A DNA stretch of 64,000 nt. Origin: G965197405 sp965197405 (GTDB lineage: Bacteria; Chloroflexota; Dehalococcoidia; Lucifugimonadales; JAGWBF01). Where the stretch lies: contig OZ240206.1 in NCBI GenBank assembly GCA_965197405.1, positions 744,001-808,000 on the forward strand, given 5' to 3'. Position numbers and translations under genes: made by a program. The number at the start of each line of letters is the position of its first letter. Position 1 is the first letter of the stretch. Below the pieces are notes generated by a model, which saw only the letters and a list, made by a program, of their open reading frames with translations, did no database searches and was not told the DNA's origin. This document shows positions 43,892-52,221 of this stretch, piece by piece.

Positions 43892-45103
43892 TCAGACAGA
43901 GGGCCCTGGGCGACGGAGGAGTATAGCGCCGAAGCAGGCGATGACGGAGGCCCCCGTACCGAGAAGGAAGACCAGGCTCAGGTTATCCGTGGCGTCGGCT
44001 ATGCTGCCCCCAATGATAGGCCCGATTGCCATTCCAAGCCCGGCCCCCATGCCCATCAGCCCGAAGGCGGCGGCGGCAAAGCGAGGCAGCACGTAGTCCC
44101 CCGCTGCCGTGGCGCATACGGTATAGGCCGCAAGGAGACTCGACCCAACGAGCACGACAGACACAATGAAGCCCGCCAGCACCGGCGTAGCCCAGAACAG
44201 GAGGCACCCGACCGCATAGATGCCGAAGGAGAGCATGAACGCCGCACGGCGTCCCATTTTGTCGGCCACGTAGCCCCATATCAACCCGCTTCCGATGGCC
44301 AGCACCCCCAGCAGCGTCCAGAGACGCCCGCTTGCGGCTAGGCTGATACCCTGCTCCTCCAGGTGGAGGCCGAAGAAGGTTATGTACACGCCCATTGACC
44401 ACCCGTTGCAGAAGGCCAGAATGGACATGAGCCAGACCATAGCGTTCTTGTAGGCGTCAATGGGCCAGGCCCCCGCGCCCCTCTGTACCACCTCGCCGGA
44501 CCCCTTCGGGCGGTCTCTGAGGAACGCCAGGGAGAAGAGGCCCGCGACTATCACTATAGCGCCCAGGATGTACCAGGTATGCCGCCAGCCATCCACCGGG
44601 TCGCGGTCCGTCAGCGAGGAAATCAGCACACCCGCTATAACGAAGCTCAGCCCGCCTCCGGCGGCGGCCAGACCTGCTGCCGTGCCCCTGTTACGAGAAT
44701 CGAACCATATGGGCAGCATGCCCATCGAGACTGTAGTACAGCCGCCGACGGCGAACCCGACTATGGCCGTCATCACCATAGCGAACAGGAAATTCGGGGA
44801 GGTCCCGAGAAATATCAACGCCAGGCCGGCGGCGATGGCTGAGGCGGAGACTACAAGCCGGCTCCCCAAGCGAGGGGCCAGCATCCCAAAGACCAGGGAA
44901 GCCAATATGCTCAGGATGGACAGGACCGTGATAAGGCTGCCCTCCTGGGTATGGGAAAGGCCCAGGCTGTCGTGCATTGAAGGCAGGATGATGCCGTAGG
45001 AGAAGCGGCCCAACTGTGCGGCCAGGTTGGCCAGAACAATCACCAGCAGGATGACCCCGGCATATCCGGCCAACCAAACGGGCGCTACGCGCAGCACATT
45101 CAA
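43892..45103 (-). CDS. MFS transporter
   Basis: The 403-residue protein has twelve hydrophobic segments. The loop 2-3 motif GMLAPRLGSR and the loop 8-9 motif GYVADKMGRRAA are the two MFS signatures. The 12-TM family includes YfmO/NarK-like and monocarboxylate-type carriers; the substrate cannot be told. The TTG start at 45103 follows GCGGAG; it is a single-gene unit opposite the tRNA-Gln gene. Confidence 0.88.
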   Translation of the reverse strand: MNVLRVAPVWLAGYAGVILLVIVLANLAAQLGRFSYGIILPSMHDSLGLSHTQEGSLITVLSILSILASLVFGMLAPRLGSRLVVSASAIAAGLALIFLGTSPNFLFAMVMTAIVGFAVGGCTTVSMGMLPIWFDSRNRGTAAGLAAAGGGLSFVIAGVLISSLTDRDPVDGWRHTWYILGAIVIVAGLFSLAFLRDRPKGSGEVVQRGAGAWPIDAYKNAMVWLMSILAFCNGWSMGVYITFFGLHLEEQGISLAASGRLWTLLGVLAIGSGLIWGYVADKMGRRAAFMLSFGIYAVGCLLFWATPVLAGFIVSVVLVGSSLLAAYTVCATAAGDYVLPRFAAAAFGLMGMGAGLGMAIGPIIGGSIADATDNLSLVFLLGTGASVIACFGAILLRRPGPSV

Positions 45104-45121
45104 ATCTCCGCTCAGGTCACT

Positions 45122-45150
45122 TTGCGCAAGCGACTTGCGCGTGAGATAAT
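45122..45150 (+). promoter_or_regulatory. tRNA-Gln promoter
   Basis: TTGCGC and GATAAT spaced by 17 bp, 35 bp before the tRNA. Confidence 0.65.
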
Positions 45151-45185
45151 ATCCCTATCCAAGCCTTCTTTTTCCTCCGACCATT

Positions 45186-45259
45186 TGCCCGGTGGTGTAG
45201 CGGTAGCACAGGGGACTTTGGATCCCCTGACCCTGGTTCGAATCCAGGCCGGGCAGCCA
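45186..45259 (+). tRNA. tRNA-Gln (UUG)
   Basis: The 74-nt cloverleaf has acceptor TGCCCGG/CCGGGCA, anticodon loop CTTTGGA, T-loop TTCGAAT and encoded GCCA. Confidence 0.93.
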
Positions 45260-45313
45260 CAGAACAGATACAAAAGGACGCTGAGGGCCAACTTCTACAG
45301 GCCCAAGGCCCAT

Positions 45314-45778
45314 TTACAGATTCATCGCTTCGAGGCCGGCAAGGGCAAGATTGTGGTCGCCCGGGCCGTAGGGAATCCCCGAAACCCCGATCCCCCCCAG
45401 AATGGAGTTATCGCCGGGGTTGCGGACGCACACCCCACCCGATATAACCATCAACATGGGGTCTCCCATCTCAGCCACGTTCCAGCCATGCTCCTGTAGC
45501 CCTGCCGCGTAGTCTGCTTCGCCCGGACGAGGCTTCCCGAAGACCTTGGTACTCGCACCGGTCATAGCCGAAGTGTAGGCCTTTTTGATGCAGTTCTTCC
45601 CCAGCAACGGCCCGGCCCCGTTCGTGCGGGCAAAGCTGATGAGATTCCCCGCATCATCCACGATAGACACAGTTATAGGCGGGTTGTTCGAGTCCTTTCC
45701 CCATTCGGCAACTATGGCATTAACCGCCGCCTGGCACTGGTCCAGGCTCAGGGCTTGTTTAGTGTACACGTCTATCAC
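45314..45778 (-). CDS. GlcG/HbpS-like heme-binding domain protein
   Basis: The 154-residue protein matches the GlcG/HbpS (DUF336) fold: VSIVDDAGNLISFARTNGA, KKAYTSAMTG and GVCVRNPGDNSILGGIGVSG. Members bind heme or cobalamin or act as small accessory proteins; the role here is unknown. GTG at 45778 or 45769 could be the start; AGAGGG fits the latter better. It stands alone. Confidence 0.85.
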   Translation of the reverse strand: MIDVYTKQALSLDQCQAAVNAIVAEWGKDSNNPPITVSIVDDAGNLISFARTNGAGPLLGKNCIKKAYTSAMTGASTKVFGKPRPGEADYAAGLQEHGWNVAEMGDPMLMVISGGVCVRNPGDNSILGGIGVSGIPYGPGDHNLALAGLEAMNL

Positions 45779-46059
45779 CCTCTTATGAAAGATTGGTCCC
45801 TGCTATAAGAAAGCCCCGCATCGAAATTGCTTGCACCTCAAGAAGATGCGGTACGCTCTGGCTGGGCTAAACAATACCATCGCGTCCTAATGCCGTCAAC
45901 CCTGCTAGATGGGACTTCGTTTTCTGGACGGACCTGGCCCATATAGATTCCCCTCATTCTCCTGCGAGCTGCCTGCTCCTTGACAAATCAGAGGGGAAAT
46001 AGTACAAACATGAAGGAATGAACGGAACGAAGCCGGACTCGGATTGAGGAAGGAGCAAT

Positions 46060-47358
46060 ATGTTAAAGGTTGGGCATAACGTCACAGTCCCGGAAAGTCT
46101 GAGGGGGCCGAAACCCAAAGCTGAGCCGGAGACTATTCCGATACCGGAGGAGCTTGAGGGAGTCCCCGGTGCCCCTCAAGACCCGGACACCATAAATTTC
46201 TACAGCAGGAATTACCCTCTGGAGCCAATCGGCGTGGAGCACGGGGCTTGGATTACGTTCATGATGAAGACCAACGACATCAAGGAGACCTTTGACGAGC
46301 ACTTGAGGCTCGACAGGCCCATCGTCCAGACATCCCGCGAGTCGGGGGACATAGAGCCCACCGTAGAGCCGGTCCCGGGCAAGGACGTCACCGGCGAGAT
46401 TAAGCAGAAGGCCCTCGACCTGGGATTTGCCATGGCGGGGATAACGGCCTACGATAACCGCTACACCTACAAGAGCAAGAGGAACTGGGTCAAGCCATTC
46501 CCCCACGCGATATGCCTGGCCATAGAGCAGCCCTACGAGAAGACCCAGACGATTCCCAGCGAAACGGCAGAGGCGGCGGCGCTGGCTACCTACAGACGCG
46601 GCGGAGCGCTGGCGCTGGAGTTGGCCGACCACATACGCTCCCTTGGCTATCACGCCCAGGTCCAGAACTTCGCCGATGCGGCCAGCGTGGTGATACCCAT
46701 GTTCGTGTCGGCCGGCATGGGCCAGCAGGGCGCTATGGGCTATCTTCTGTCGCCCCACTTCGGCTCCCGTGTCAGGCTGATGATCATCACTACCGATGCG
46801 CTGGTGACCCACGACGAGCCGGTGGACTACGGCATCCAGTCCTTCTGCACCGTCTGTCAGGTGTGCGTGAACCGCTGCCCAGGCCGGGCGTTGACGAGGG
46901 ACAGGGTATGGTGGCGCGGTGTGGAGAAGTTCAAGATAATCGCCAAGCGCTGCCGGCCCGTAATGACCCGCTACGCTGCCTGCGCCGTCTGCATGAAGGT
47001 ATGCCCCATCCAGAGGTACGGCATGAAGGCTGTGATGGAACACTACACGGCCACCGGGCAGGTGCTGGGGAAAGGGACCGACAGCCTGGAAGGGTACGAG
47101 ATGCAGGGCCTGGGCTACTTCGGCCCCGGTGAGTTGCCCAGGTTTGACTCCGAGTTCTTCCACATCCCCGAGGGCTACACCGACCAGTACGCCCTGGAGC
47201 AGATGAAGGCCAAGATAGAGGCAGGCGAGGTGCCGGAGGGTCCCGAGGGGGACAAGGTCTGGGACGAGTTCAGAGCACAGCTGCAACAGGCCATAAGCGG
47301 CCCCAAGGACGCTATGGAAGCCCAGTACATGAACGCCAACAAGGATGTGGTGTTTTAA
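46060..47358 (+). CDS. Reductive-dehalogenase/QueG-like cobalamin Fe-S protein, cytosolic
   Basis: The 432-residue protein has the corrinoid-binding core (residues about 110-260). Two ferredoxin-type motifs follow: CTVCQVCVNRCP, and CRPVMTRYAACAVCMKVCP. The order and spacing fit the RdhA/epoxyqueuosine-reductase superfamily. There is no Tat signal and no RdhB anchor gene nearby, so it is not a classical respiratory RdhA. Similar cytosolic proteins are widespread in marine Chloroflexota; catabolic dehalogenation is possible but unproven. Confidence 0.8.
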   Translation: MLKVGHNVTVPESLRGPKPKAEPETIPIPEELEGVPGAPQDPDTINFYSRNYPLEPIGVEHGAWITFMMKTNDIKETFDEHLRLDRPIVQTSRESGDIEPTVEPVPGKDVTGEIKQKALDLGFAMAGITAYDNRYTYKSKRNWVKPFPHAICLAIEQPYEKTQTIPSETAEAAALATYRRGGALALELADHIRSLGYHAQVQNFADAASVVIPMFVSAGMGQQGAMGYLLSPHFGSRVRLMIITTDALVTHDEPVDYGIQSFCTVCQVCVNRCPGRALTRDRVWWRGVEKFKIIAKRCRPVMTRYAACAVCMKVCPIQRYGMKAVMEHYTATGQVLGKGTDSLEGYEMQGLGYFGPGELPRFDSEFFHIPEGYTDQYALEQMKAKIEAGEVPEGPEGDKVWDEFRAQLQQAISGPKDAMEAQYMNANKDVVF

Positions 47359-47370
47359 CCCAAAATGGGT

Positions 47371-47407
47371 CTGGCGCAGGCCCCGGCCGATGGCGGGTCT
47401 GCGCCAG
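47371..47407. terminator. Inverted repeat behind the RdhA-like gene
   Basis: CTGGCGCAG and CTGCGCCAG are separated by 19 nt just after the stop. No T-run follows. The remaining 47408-47637 gap shows nothing further. Confidence 0.45.
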
Positions 47408-47637
47408 GTCCGCTCCCTCTACTATGGCCGGCCCAGGCAGCTTATCCCCTTGCCCATCGCCCTCAACCCCCCTTTGATGCCAGAGACCTCCGTCCTTTCC
47501 TGCTGCTTGTGCCCCTCTCTGAATTTGCCTATCCCGGCTAGCCTCGGCTCTGACGTGGGAAGCTGTCGGGGACGGCAAGGCGGGGACTTCCCCCAGGCTC
47601 CCGACACCTATTACTCGTGGCCCCAAAGGAGGAGACC

Positions 47638-48675
47638 GTGAAGGCCGTGTACATAGAGTCCCAGGGCGACCCTGAAGTGTTGGTCTACGGAGAGCGCCCG
47701 GACCCGGTCATCGAACCCCACGAAGTGAAGATAAGGGTACGCGCCAGCGCCCTTAACCGCCTCGACGTCTATACCCGCGCGGGGGCCCGTGGAATGCGCC
47801 GGGAGTTTCCGCCTCCCCTGGTGTTGGGAGGAGACTCGGCCGGGGATATTGTGGAGGTGGGCGGACAGGTCCACAGGCTGAAGGTGGGCGACCGGGTGGT
47901 GGTGAACCCAAGGACTAGCTGCGGCCAGTGCCCCTCTTGCCTATCCGGCGAGGACGACCTCTGCCCTGGCTCGAAGATGCTGGGCTCCGCCATTGACGGG
48001 AGCTATGCCGAATACATCAAGGTGCCAGCCGTCAACGCTCACCCCATAGGAGACCATGTATCCTACGAAGAGGCGGCGGCTGTGCCCACCACCTTCCTCC
48101 CCATGTGGAACATGATGGTGCGCCGGGGCCAGCTCAAGCCTTGGGAGACGGTGCTGGTGCTGTCTGCCTCGGCGGGCGTGGGCACCGCGGCCATACAGGT
48201 AGCCAGGAACGTGGTGGGTGCACGGGTCATCGCTACGACGAGCACGGCGGAGAAGGCCGCCAAGGCCAGGGAGCTGGGGGCCAACGAGGTTATCAACTAC
48301 ACCGAGGAGGACGTCACCCAGAGGGCCAGGGAGCTGACGAACGGCCAGGGGGTTGACCTGGTGGTGGACCACGTCGGAGCGGAGTTCTTCTCGGCGGCCT
48401 ACAACTCCCTGAAACCGGGTGGCAGGTACGGCAACTGCGGCGTCACCACCGGCTACCGGGCGGAGCTACACATGGGCCTCATGTTCTCTCGCCTGCTCAC
48501 GGTGTTCGGGGTCTTCATGGGCTCCAAGAAGGACATGGAGGAGATAGTGGAGATGCTCAACCAGGGCAGAATCAAGCCCGCCATTCACCAGGTTTTCCCC
48601 CTGGAGCGGGCCATTGACGCCCACCGCATGATGGAGGAGCGCAACTTCTTCGGCAAGCTGGTGCTGGTCCCGTGA
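47638..48675 (+). CDS. Zinc-type alcohol dehydrogenase/quinone reductase (MDR family)
   Basis: The 345-residue protein has GGDSAGDIVEVG, a structural zinc site (CGQCPSCLSGEDDLC) and the nucleotide-binding SASAGVGTAAIQVAR with AKARELGANEVINY. The GTG start at 47638 follows AAAGGAGGAG. It reduces or oxidises an alcohol, aldehyde or quinone with NAD(P)H; the substrate is unknown. Confidence 0.88.
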   Translation: MKAVYIESQGDPEVLVYGERPDPVIEPHEVKIRVRASALNRLDVYTRAGARGMRREFPPPLVLGGDSAGDIVEVGGQVHRLKVGDRVVVNPRTSCGQCPSCLSGEDDLCPGSKMLGSAIDGSYAEYIKVPAVNAHPIGDHVSYEEAAAVPTTFLPMWNMMVRRGQLKPWETVLVLSASAGVGTAAIQVARNVVGARVIATTSTAEKAAKARELGANEVINYTEEDVTQRARELTNGQGVDLVVDHVGAEFFSAAYNSLKPGGRYGNCGVTTGYRAELHMGLMFSRLLTVFGVFMGSKKDMEEIVEMLNQGRIKPAIHQVFPLERAIDAHRMMEERNFFGKLVLVP

Positions 48676-48830
48676 CCGGGCGGTTTGACACAACGGCAAC
48701 CATAATGGTACGTCCAGAATCGGAAAGCCTGGGCAAACGGGCACCTAACATGGTGATACGAAGCCTGGCCGCAGAAGGGGACCCATAAGGGGTGATATTA
48801 TGGTGAAGAAACATATGGCCGTGGGTAGTA

Positions 48831-49064
48831 ATGATCATAGATCACCTCGACCAATTCAGGGATGACACCAACTTCCTTGAATCTATTAGACCGGAGCTTC
48901 AAAATCAGTACCCCAACCGCTGGATGGGAATATACCAAAGGCGAGTTGTTGGCACCGGGGCAACGTTGAAGGAAGTAATCCGCAAGCTTGATGAGAAGGA
49001 CGTCCCGAAATCTCGGGCGGTAATTGACTTTTTGCGCACGGAGCCTCTAAGACTGATATTGTGA
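48831..49064 (+). CDS. DUF5678-like small protein
   Basis: The 77-residue protein has NRWMGIYQRRVVGTGATLKE, the short strand-turn-strand and helix pattern of DUF5678. Members are often encoded directly upstream of a retropepsin-like gene, as here (next ATG 2 bp after the stop). Function unknown; it may be a cofactor or substrate of the protease-like partner. Confidence 0.65.
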   Translation: MIIDHLDQFRDDTNFLESIRPELQNQYPNRWMGIYQRRVVGTGATLKEVIRKLDEKDVPKSRAVIDFLRTEPLRLIL

Positions 49065-49065
49065 A

Positions 49066-49491
49066 ATGCCGATAGAGGGCTATTTCAGGACTGGCCTTAG
49101 CCTAATGCCTGCATCCTATGTACAGGCATTTGTTGTCTTCCCCAGATTACAACTTTCAGCGACGGTAGATTTCTTAATTGACACAGGCGCAGATAATACC
49201 TGCTTGCACCCCAGCGACATTGTCAAGCTATCCATTGATTATCGGAAGCTGAAGAGGGTGTTCTCATCTTCCGGGAGGGAGACCGGGGGAGAGATTCAAG
49301 GCTGCGTGTTCGACATCCATATATGCCACAGGACTGCATCAAATGCTATCCAGGGATTGCCGTCACTTCTCGGCAGAGATTTTCTGAATCTCTGTGCCGT
49401 TCAAATGGATAAGTCGAGAAATCGAGTTACGCTTGAGCCACTGAACGTTCACGAGAGCATGATTATGCCGCCCAACATCCCCCATCCCTAG
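49066..49491 (+). CDS. Retropepsin-like aspartic protease domain protein
   Basis: The 141-residue protein has FLIDTGADNTCL near residue 36 (catalytic DTG) and LPSLLGRDFLN near residue 108 (the conserved LLGRDxL flap-side motif). It is translationally linked to the DUF5678-like gene. It is clearly a different branch from the protein at 2150, which has DTGASIT. Biological role unknown. Confidence 0.82.
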   Translation: MPIEGYFRTGLSLMPASYVQAFVVFPRLQLSATVDFLIDTGADNTCLHPSDIVKLSIDYRKLKRVFSSSGRETGGEIQGCVFDIHICHRTASNAIQGLPSLLGRDFLNLCAVQMDKSRNRVTLEPLNVHESMIMPPNIPHP

Positions 49492-49549
49492 CCCCGCACC
49501 ATATCGCTCTTTGTTTTCCGACTGAGACACCGCCAACGTCGAGTAGATA

Positions 49550-49602
49550 ATCGCCCCTTACATCCCCTCCTTCTCGGTGGGGCGCGTAAGGGGCGATGTT
49601 TA
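49550..49602 (+). terminator. Terminator between retropepsin-like gene and CocE gene
   Basis: ATCGCCCCTTAC and GTAAGGGGCGAT (12 bp) enclose an inner CCCC/GGGG stem; GTTTATGG follows. It probably serves both converging transcripts. Confidence 0.7.
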
Positions 49603-49625
49603 TGGGCATGTCATGGCGCTTGACT

Positions 49626-51374
49626 TTACCGGGGCACTACCGGCAGTGTGATATGGGAAGGATGGTCCGAGTTGTGCAGGATAGTCTGCATGGCAGGGCT
49701 GAACTCCCCATCCGAAGCTATCACGTTGCCCGTGTTGGTGTTGCGGTCGAACCGGGGGAAGTTGCTGCTGGACACCTCCACCCTTATCCTGTGCCCTCGC
49801 TTGAACACGTTGCTCGTAGACCACAGGTCTATGCTGTACCTGTACACCTTCCCCGGCTCTATCAGGGTCGGGTTGGATGCCGAGTCCCGGTATCTGGCCC
49901 GGATGATGCCGTCGGTGAGGTTACGAGCGCAGCCATGGTCGCACACGTCCACCAGCTTGGCCGTGAAGTCCGTGTCCTTGCCGGAAGTGGCCGCCCAGAG
50001 AGACACCGTGATAGGCCCGGTGACCTCTATTTCCCGCTCCAGGGGTGGCGTCGAGTATATCAGCACGTCCTCCCTGGTCTCTATGTCCTTCTGCTCGAAG
50101 GCGCCTCCTGCCACGAAATAGGGGTTGCAGCATAGACCGCCGCCCCTGGTGGGTACGGGGTCGGCGGGATTGTACAGGAATACGTCGGCAGGCTCGCCGC
50201 CGGGGACCTCGGCGCTCAGGCTGCCGTCGCCGTTCAGAGAGTTGGCCCTCCCCTGGCTGTGGAAGTAGTAGTTGACCGACTGGGCCCTGGATAGCGGCCA
50301 CTCCTGCTCATCCCTCCAGACGTTGTCGCCCATCACGAATATCTTCACGGGGGCCTCGTCCATTATCCCGTTATTTATGCCCTTGAGCCAGTAGTCGAAC
50401 CAACGCAGGTGAATGCCGTCCATGTCTATGGCTGCCGAGTCGGCGGCCAGGCCGAAGTACTGCTCACCCACAAGGCTGGTGCCCCGCGATGCGTGTTGCC
50501 AGGGCCCTATGAGGAGTTTCTGGCCATTTCTGGCGTCCCCGGTCGCCCCCTTCCCCCGCATACCCAGGTAGTTGCGAATGGTGCCCCCCAGGAAGATGTC
50601 GTGCCATCCCCCGATGTTATACGCAGGGACGCTGATTTTCGAATGGTACTCCTCTATGCACAGCTCCTTCCAGTAGTCGTCGTAGCTGGGGTGAGCCAGC
50701 CAGTCGTAGTAATAGGGGGCCAGACCGTCCTTCAGATGGGGGAAATCCTCGAGGGGCAAATGGGGGAAGGAAGCGGACTCCATGGCGTCCACAGCCCTGG
50801 TGAGCTTCTGCATCTGGTCTTGTGGTATGTTCTTCGAGCGGGAGATACTCTTGAAGTTGGCTAGGGCCAGGTTGAGAAGGGTCCAGGAGACATTGAACCC
50901 CAGCTCGAAGGCTCCTCCCTGATAGGTCCATCCTTCATGGTAGTTGGAGGCCGTGACGTTGGGGAAGATGGCGGTGAGATGGGGTGGAAGGGTCAGCGCC
51001 GCCAGCCATTGAGTAGCGCCCACGTAGGAAGCGCCGTACATACCCACCTTGCCCGAGGACCAGGGTTGAGCGGCGGCCCACTCCACGGTGTCGTACCCGT
51101 CGTTAATGTCATCCTTGAAGCAGTAGAACTCTCCCTCCGAGGTGTACCGCCCGCGCGTGTCCTGTATGACCACTGCGAAGCCGTGCTTGGCGCCTATGAG
51201 GGGGTCCAGCATGGTCATGGATAGTGGCAGGGACTTATCGTAAGGGGTCCTCTGAAGAACTACCGGGAAAGGCCCCGGGCCGTCGGGACGATAAATGTCG
51301 GCATAGAGCGTGGTGCCGTCCCTCATGGGGACAGGTATATTGGTCTCCACCTTCAGGGAAGCTGTTTCGGGCAT
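49626..51374 (-). CDS. CocE/NonD family hydrolase
   Basis: The 582-residue protein has an alpha/beta hydrolase domain with the nucleophile elbow GMYGASYVGATQW. An early PMRDGTTLYADIYRPDGPGPFPVVL, and DTRGRYTSEGEF. The C-terminal jelly-roll domain includes RYRDSASNPTLIEPGKVYRYSIDL. This is the CocE/X-Pro dipeptidyl-peptidase-like layout; the natural substrate (ester or acyl-peptide) is unknown. ATG 51374 follows AAGGAG. No signal peptide. Confidence 0.9.
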   Translation of the reverse strand: MPETASLKVETNIPVPMRDGTTLYADIYRPDGPGPFPVVLQRTPYDKSLPLSMTMLDPLIGAKHGFAVVIQDTRGRYTSEGEFYCFKDDINDGYDTVEWAAAQPWSSGKVGMYGASYVGATQWLAALTLPPHLTAIFPNVTASNYHEGWTYQGGAFELGFNVSWTLLNLALANFKSISRSKNIPQDQMQKLTRAVDAMESASFPHLPLEDFPHLKDGLAPYYYDWLAHPSYDDYWKELCIEEYHSKISVPAYNIGGWHDIFLGGTIRNYLGMRGKGATGDARNGQKLLIGPWQHASRGTSLVGEQYFGLAADSAAIDMDGIHLRWFDYWLKGINNGIMDEAPVKIFVMGDNVWRDEQEWPLSRAQSVNYYFHSQGRANSLNGDGSLSAEVPGGEPADVFLYNPADPVPTRGGGLCCNPYFVAGGAFEQKDIETREDVLIYSTPPLEREIEVTGPITVSLWAATSGKDTDFTAKLVDVCDHGCARNLTDGIIRARYRDSASNPTLIEPGKVYRYSIDLWSTSNVFKRGHRIRVEVSSSNFPRFDRNTNTGNVIASDGEFSPAMQTILHNSDHPSHITLPVVPR

Positions 51375-51406
51375 GTCGTGTCTCCTTCGTTATGTAGTGT
51401 TGACGT

Positions 51407-51727
51407 CTATTTATCAGGAGAGATGCACTTGTAGATAGCACGGATACGGTTCTTGGTATAGGGCCTGACCTTGTGGGGCCATTCGCCGCTGTCGGCTGCC
51501 TTTCTGAAAGCCTCGCTATCCGGTACATCCGGGCTGTTGACCTCGTATATGGCCGCATACTTGGGCAGACCTTCGGTCGCCGTCTCGTAGCGGGCGGCCC
51601 CCAACACGCCCGGCACCTTCAACAGGACTGGGATATGCTCCTCGTTGTATATCTCGTTGAACTCGGCCTCCTTGTCAGGCTCCACATCCATCATCACCAC
51701 GAACAGGTACTTTGCGTCGTTGGCCAT
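51407..51727 (-). CDS. Small dimeric alpha/beta-barrel protein (DUF4286/EthD-like)
   Basis: The 106-residue protein has VVMMDVEPDKEAEFNEIYNEEHIPVLLKVPGV, the ferredoxin-like fold with an EEHIP motif common to EthD/DUF4286 proteins. It lies 32 bp upstream of the CocE gene and probably shares its transcript. Such proteins may detoxify or bind small aromatics. Confidence 0.75.
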   Translation of the reverse strand: MANDAKYLFVVMMDVEPDKEAEFNEIYNEEHIPVLLKVPGVLGAARYETATEGLPKYAAIYEVNSPDVPDSEAFRKAADSGEWPHKVRPYTKNRIRAIYKCISPDK

Positions 51728-51855
51728 GCCTGTCTACCTCCTACCTGCATGTATTCACCGGGGGTTGGCGTGGGGAGTCGGGCTGCACGGACGAGCACAG
51801 GTATGATACTAGGAAGAAGCCCGCGCACCGGACGTTCATACTCTAACCCACACAA

Positions 51856-52092
51856 GGGGCTTTGACAAGATATGCAGGCCAGGGGGTAGCGTTTCCACTC
51901 AGGTGGTTGAGCTTCCTTTGCGTCGTCCGGTGATCACGTCACCTGCAACCCCCATCCCGTCATTCCGAGCGCAGCGAGGAATCTAAGAACTATCTCTTTC
52001 GGGACAGGCTTCTTAGATTCCTCACTCCGCTTGCTCCGTTCGGAATAACCGGTTCGATAGTAGGGACTTTGACAAGGTATGCAGGCCAGGGG
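51856..52092. repeat. Direct-repeat pair around a family-1 repeat
   Basis: CTTTGACAAGATATGCAGGC plus CAGGGG (51860-51886) and CTTTGACAAGGTATGCAGGC plus CAGGGG (52067-52092) are direct repeats 207 bp apart. Between them (51959-52050) lies a family-1 element: CGTCATTCCGAGCGCAGCGA with GGAATCTAA, and TTAGATTCCTCACTCCGC. The rest of 51728-52221 holds nothing that I recognise. Confidence 0.65.
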
Positions 52093-52221
52093 TCAGGTGG
52101 GGCGTAAAGGCCACATCGCCCGTGCAACCTTTCCCAGTGGATGGCTGCACAGACGATGTATCTGAGGTCAAGCTATGGGTGGGCCGATAGTATCCGAAGC
52201 ACCCGGCGGGTCGGTCCTATT

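Noticed and set aside
46063..47286. 407-codon minus-strand frame
   Set aside because: Antisense to the Fe-S protein with clear Cys motifs; no motifs of its own.
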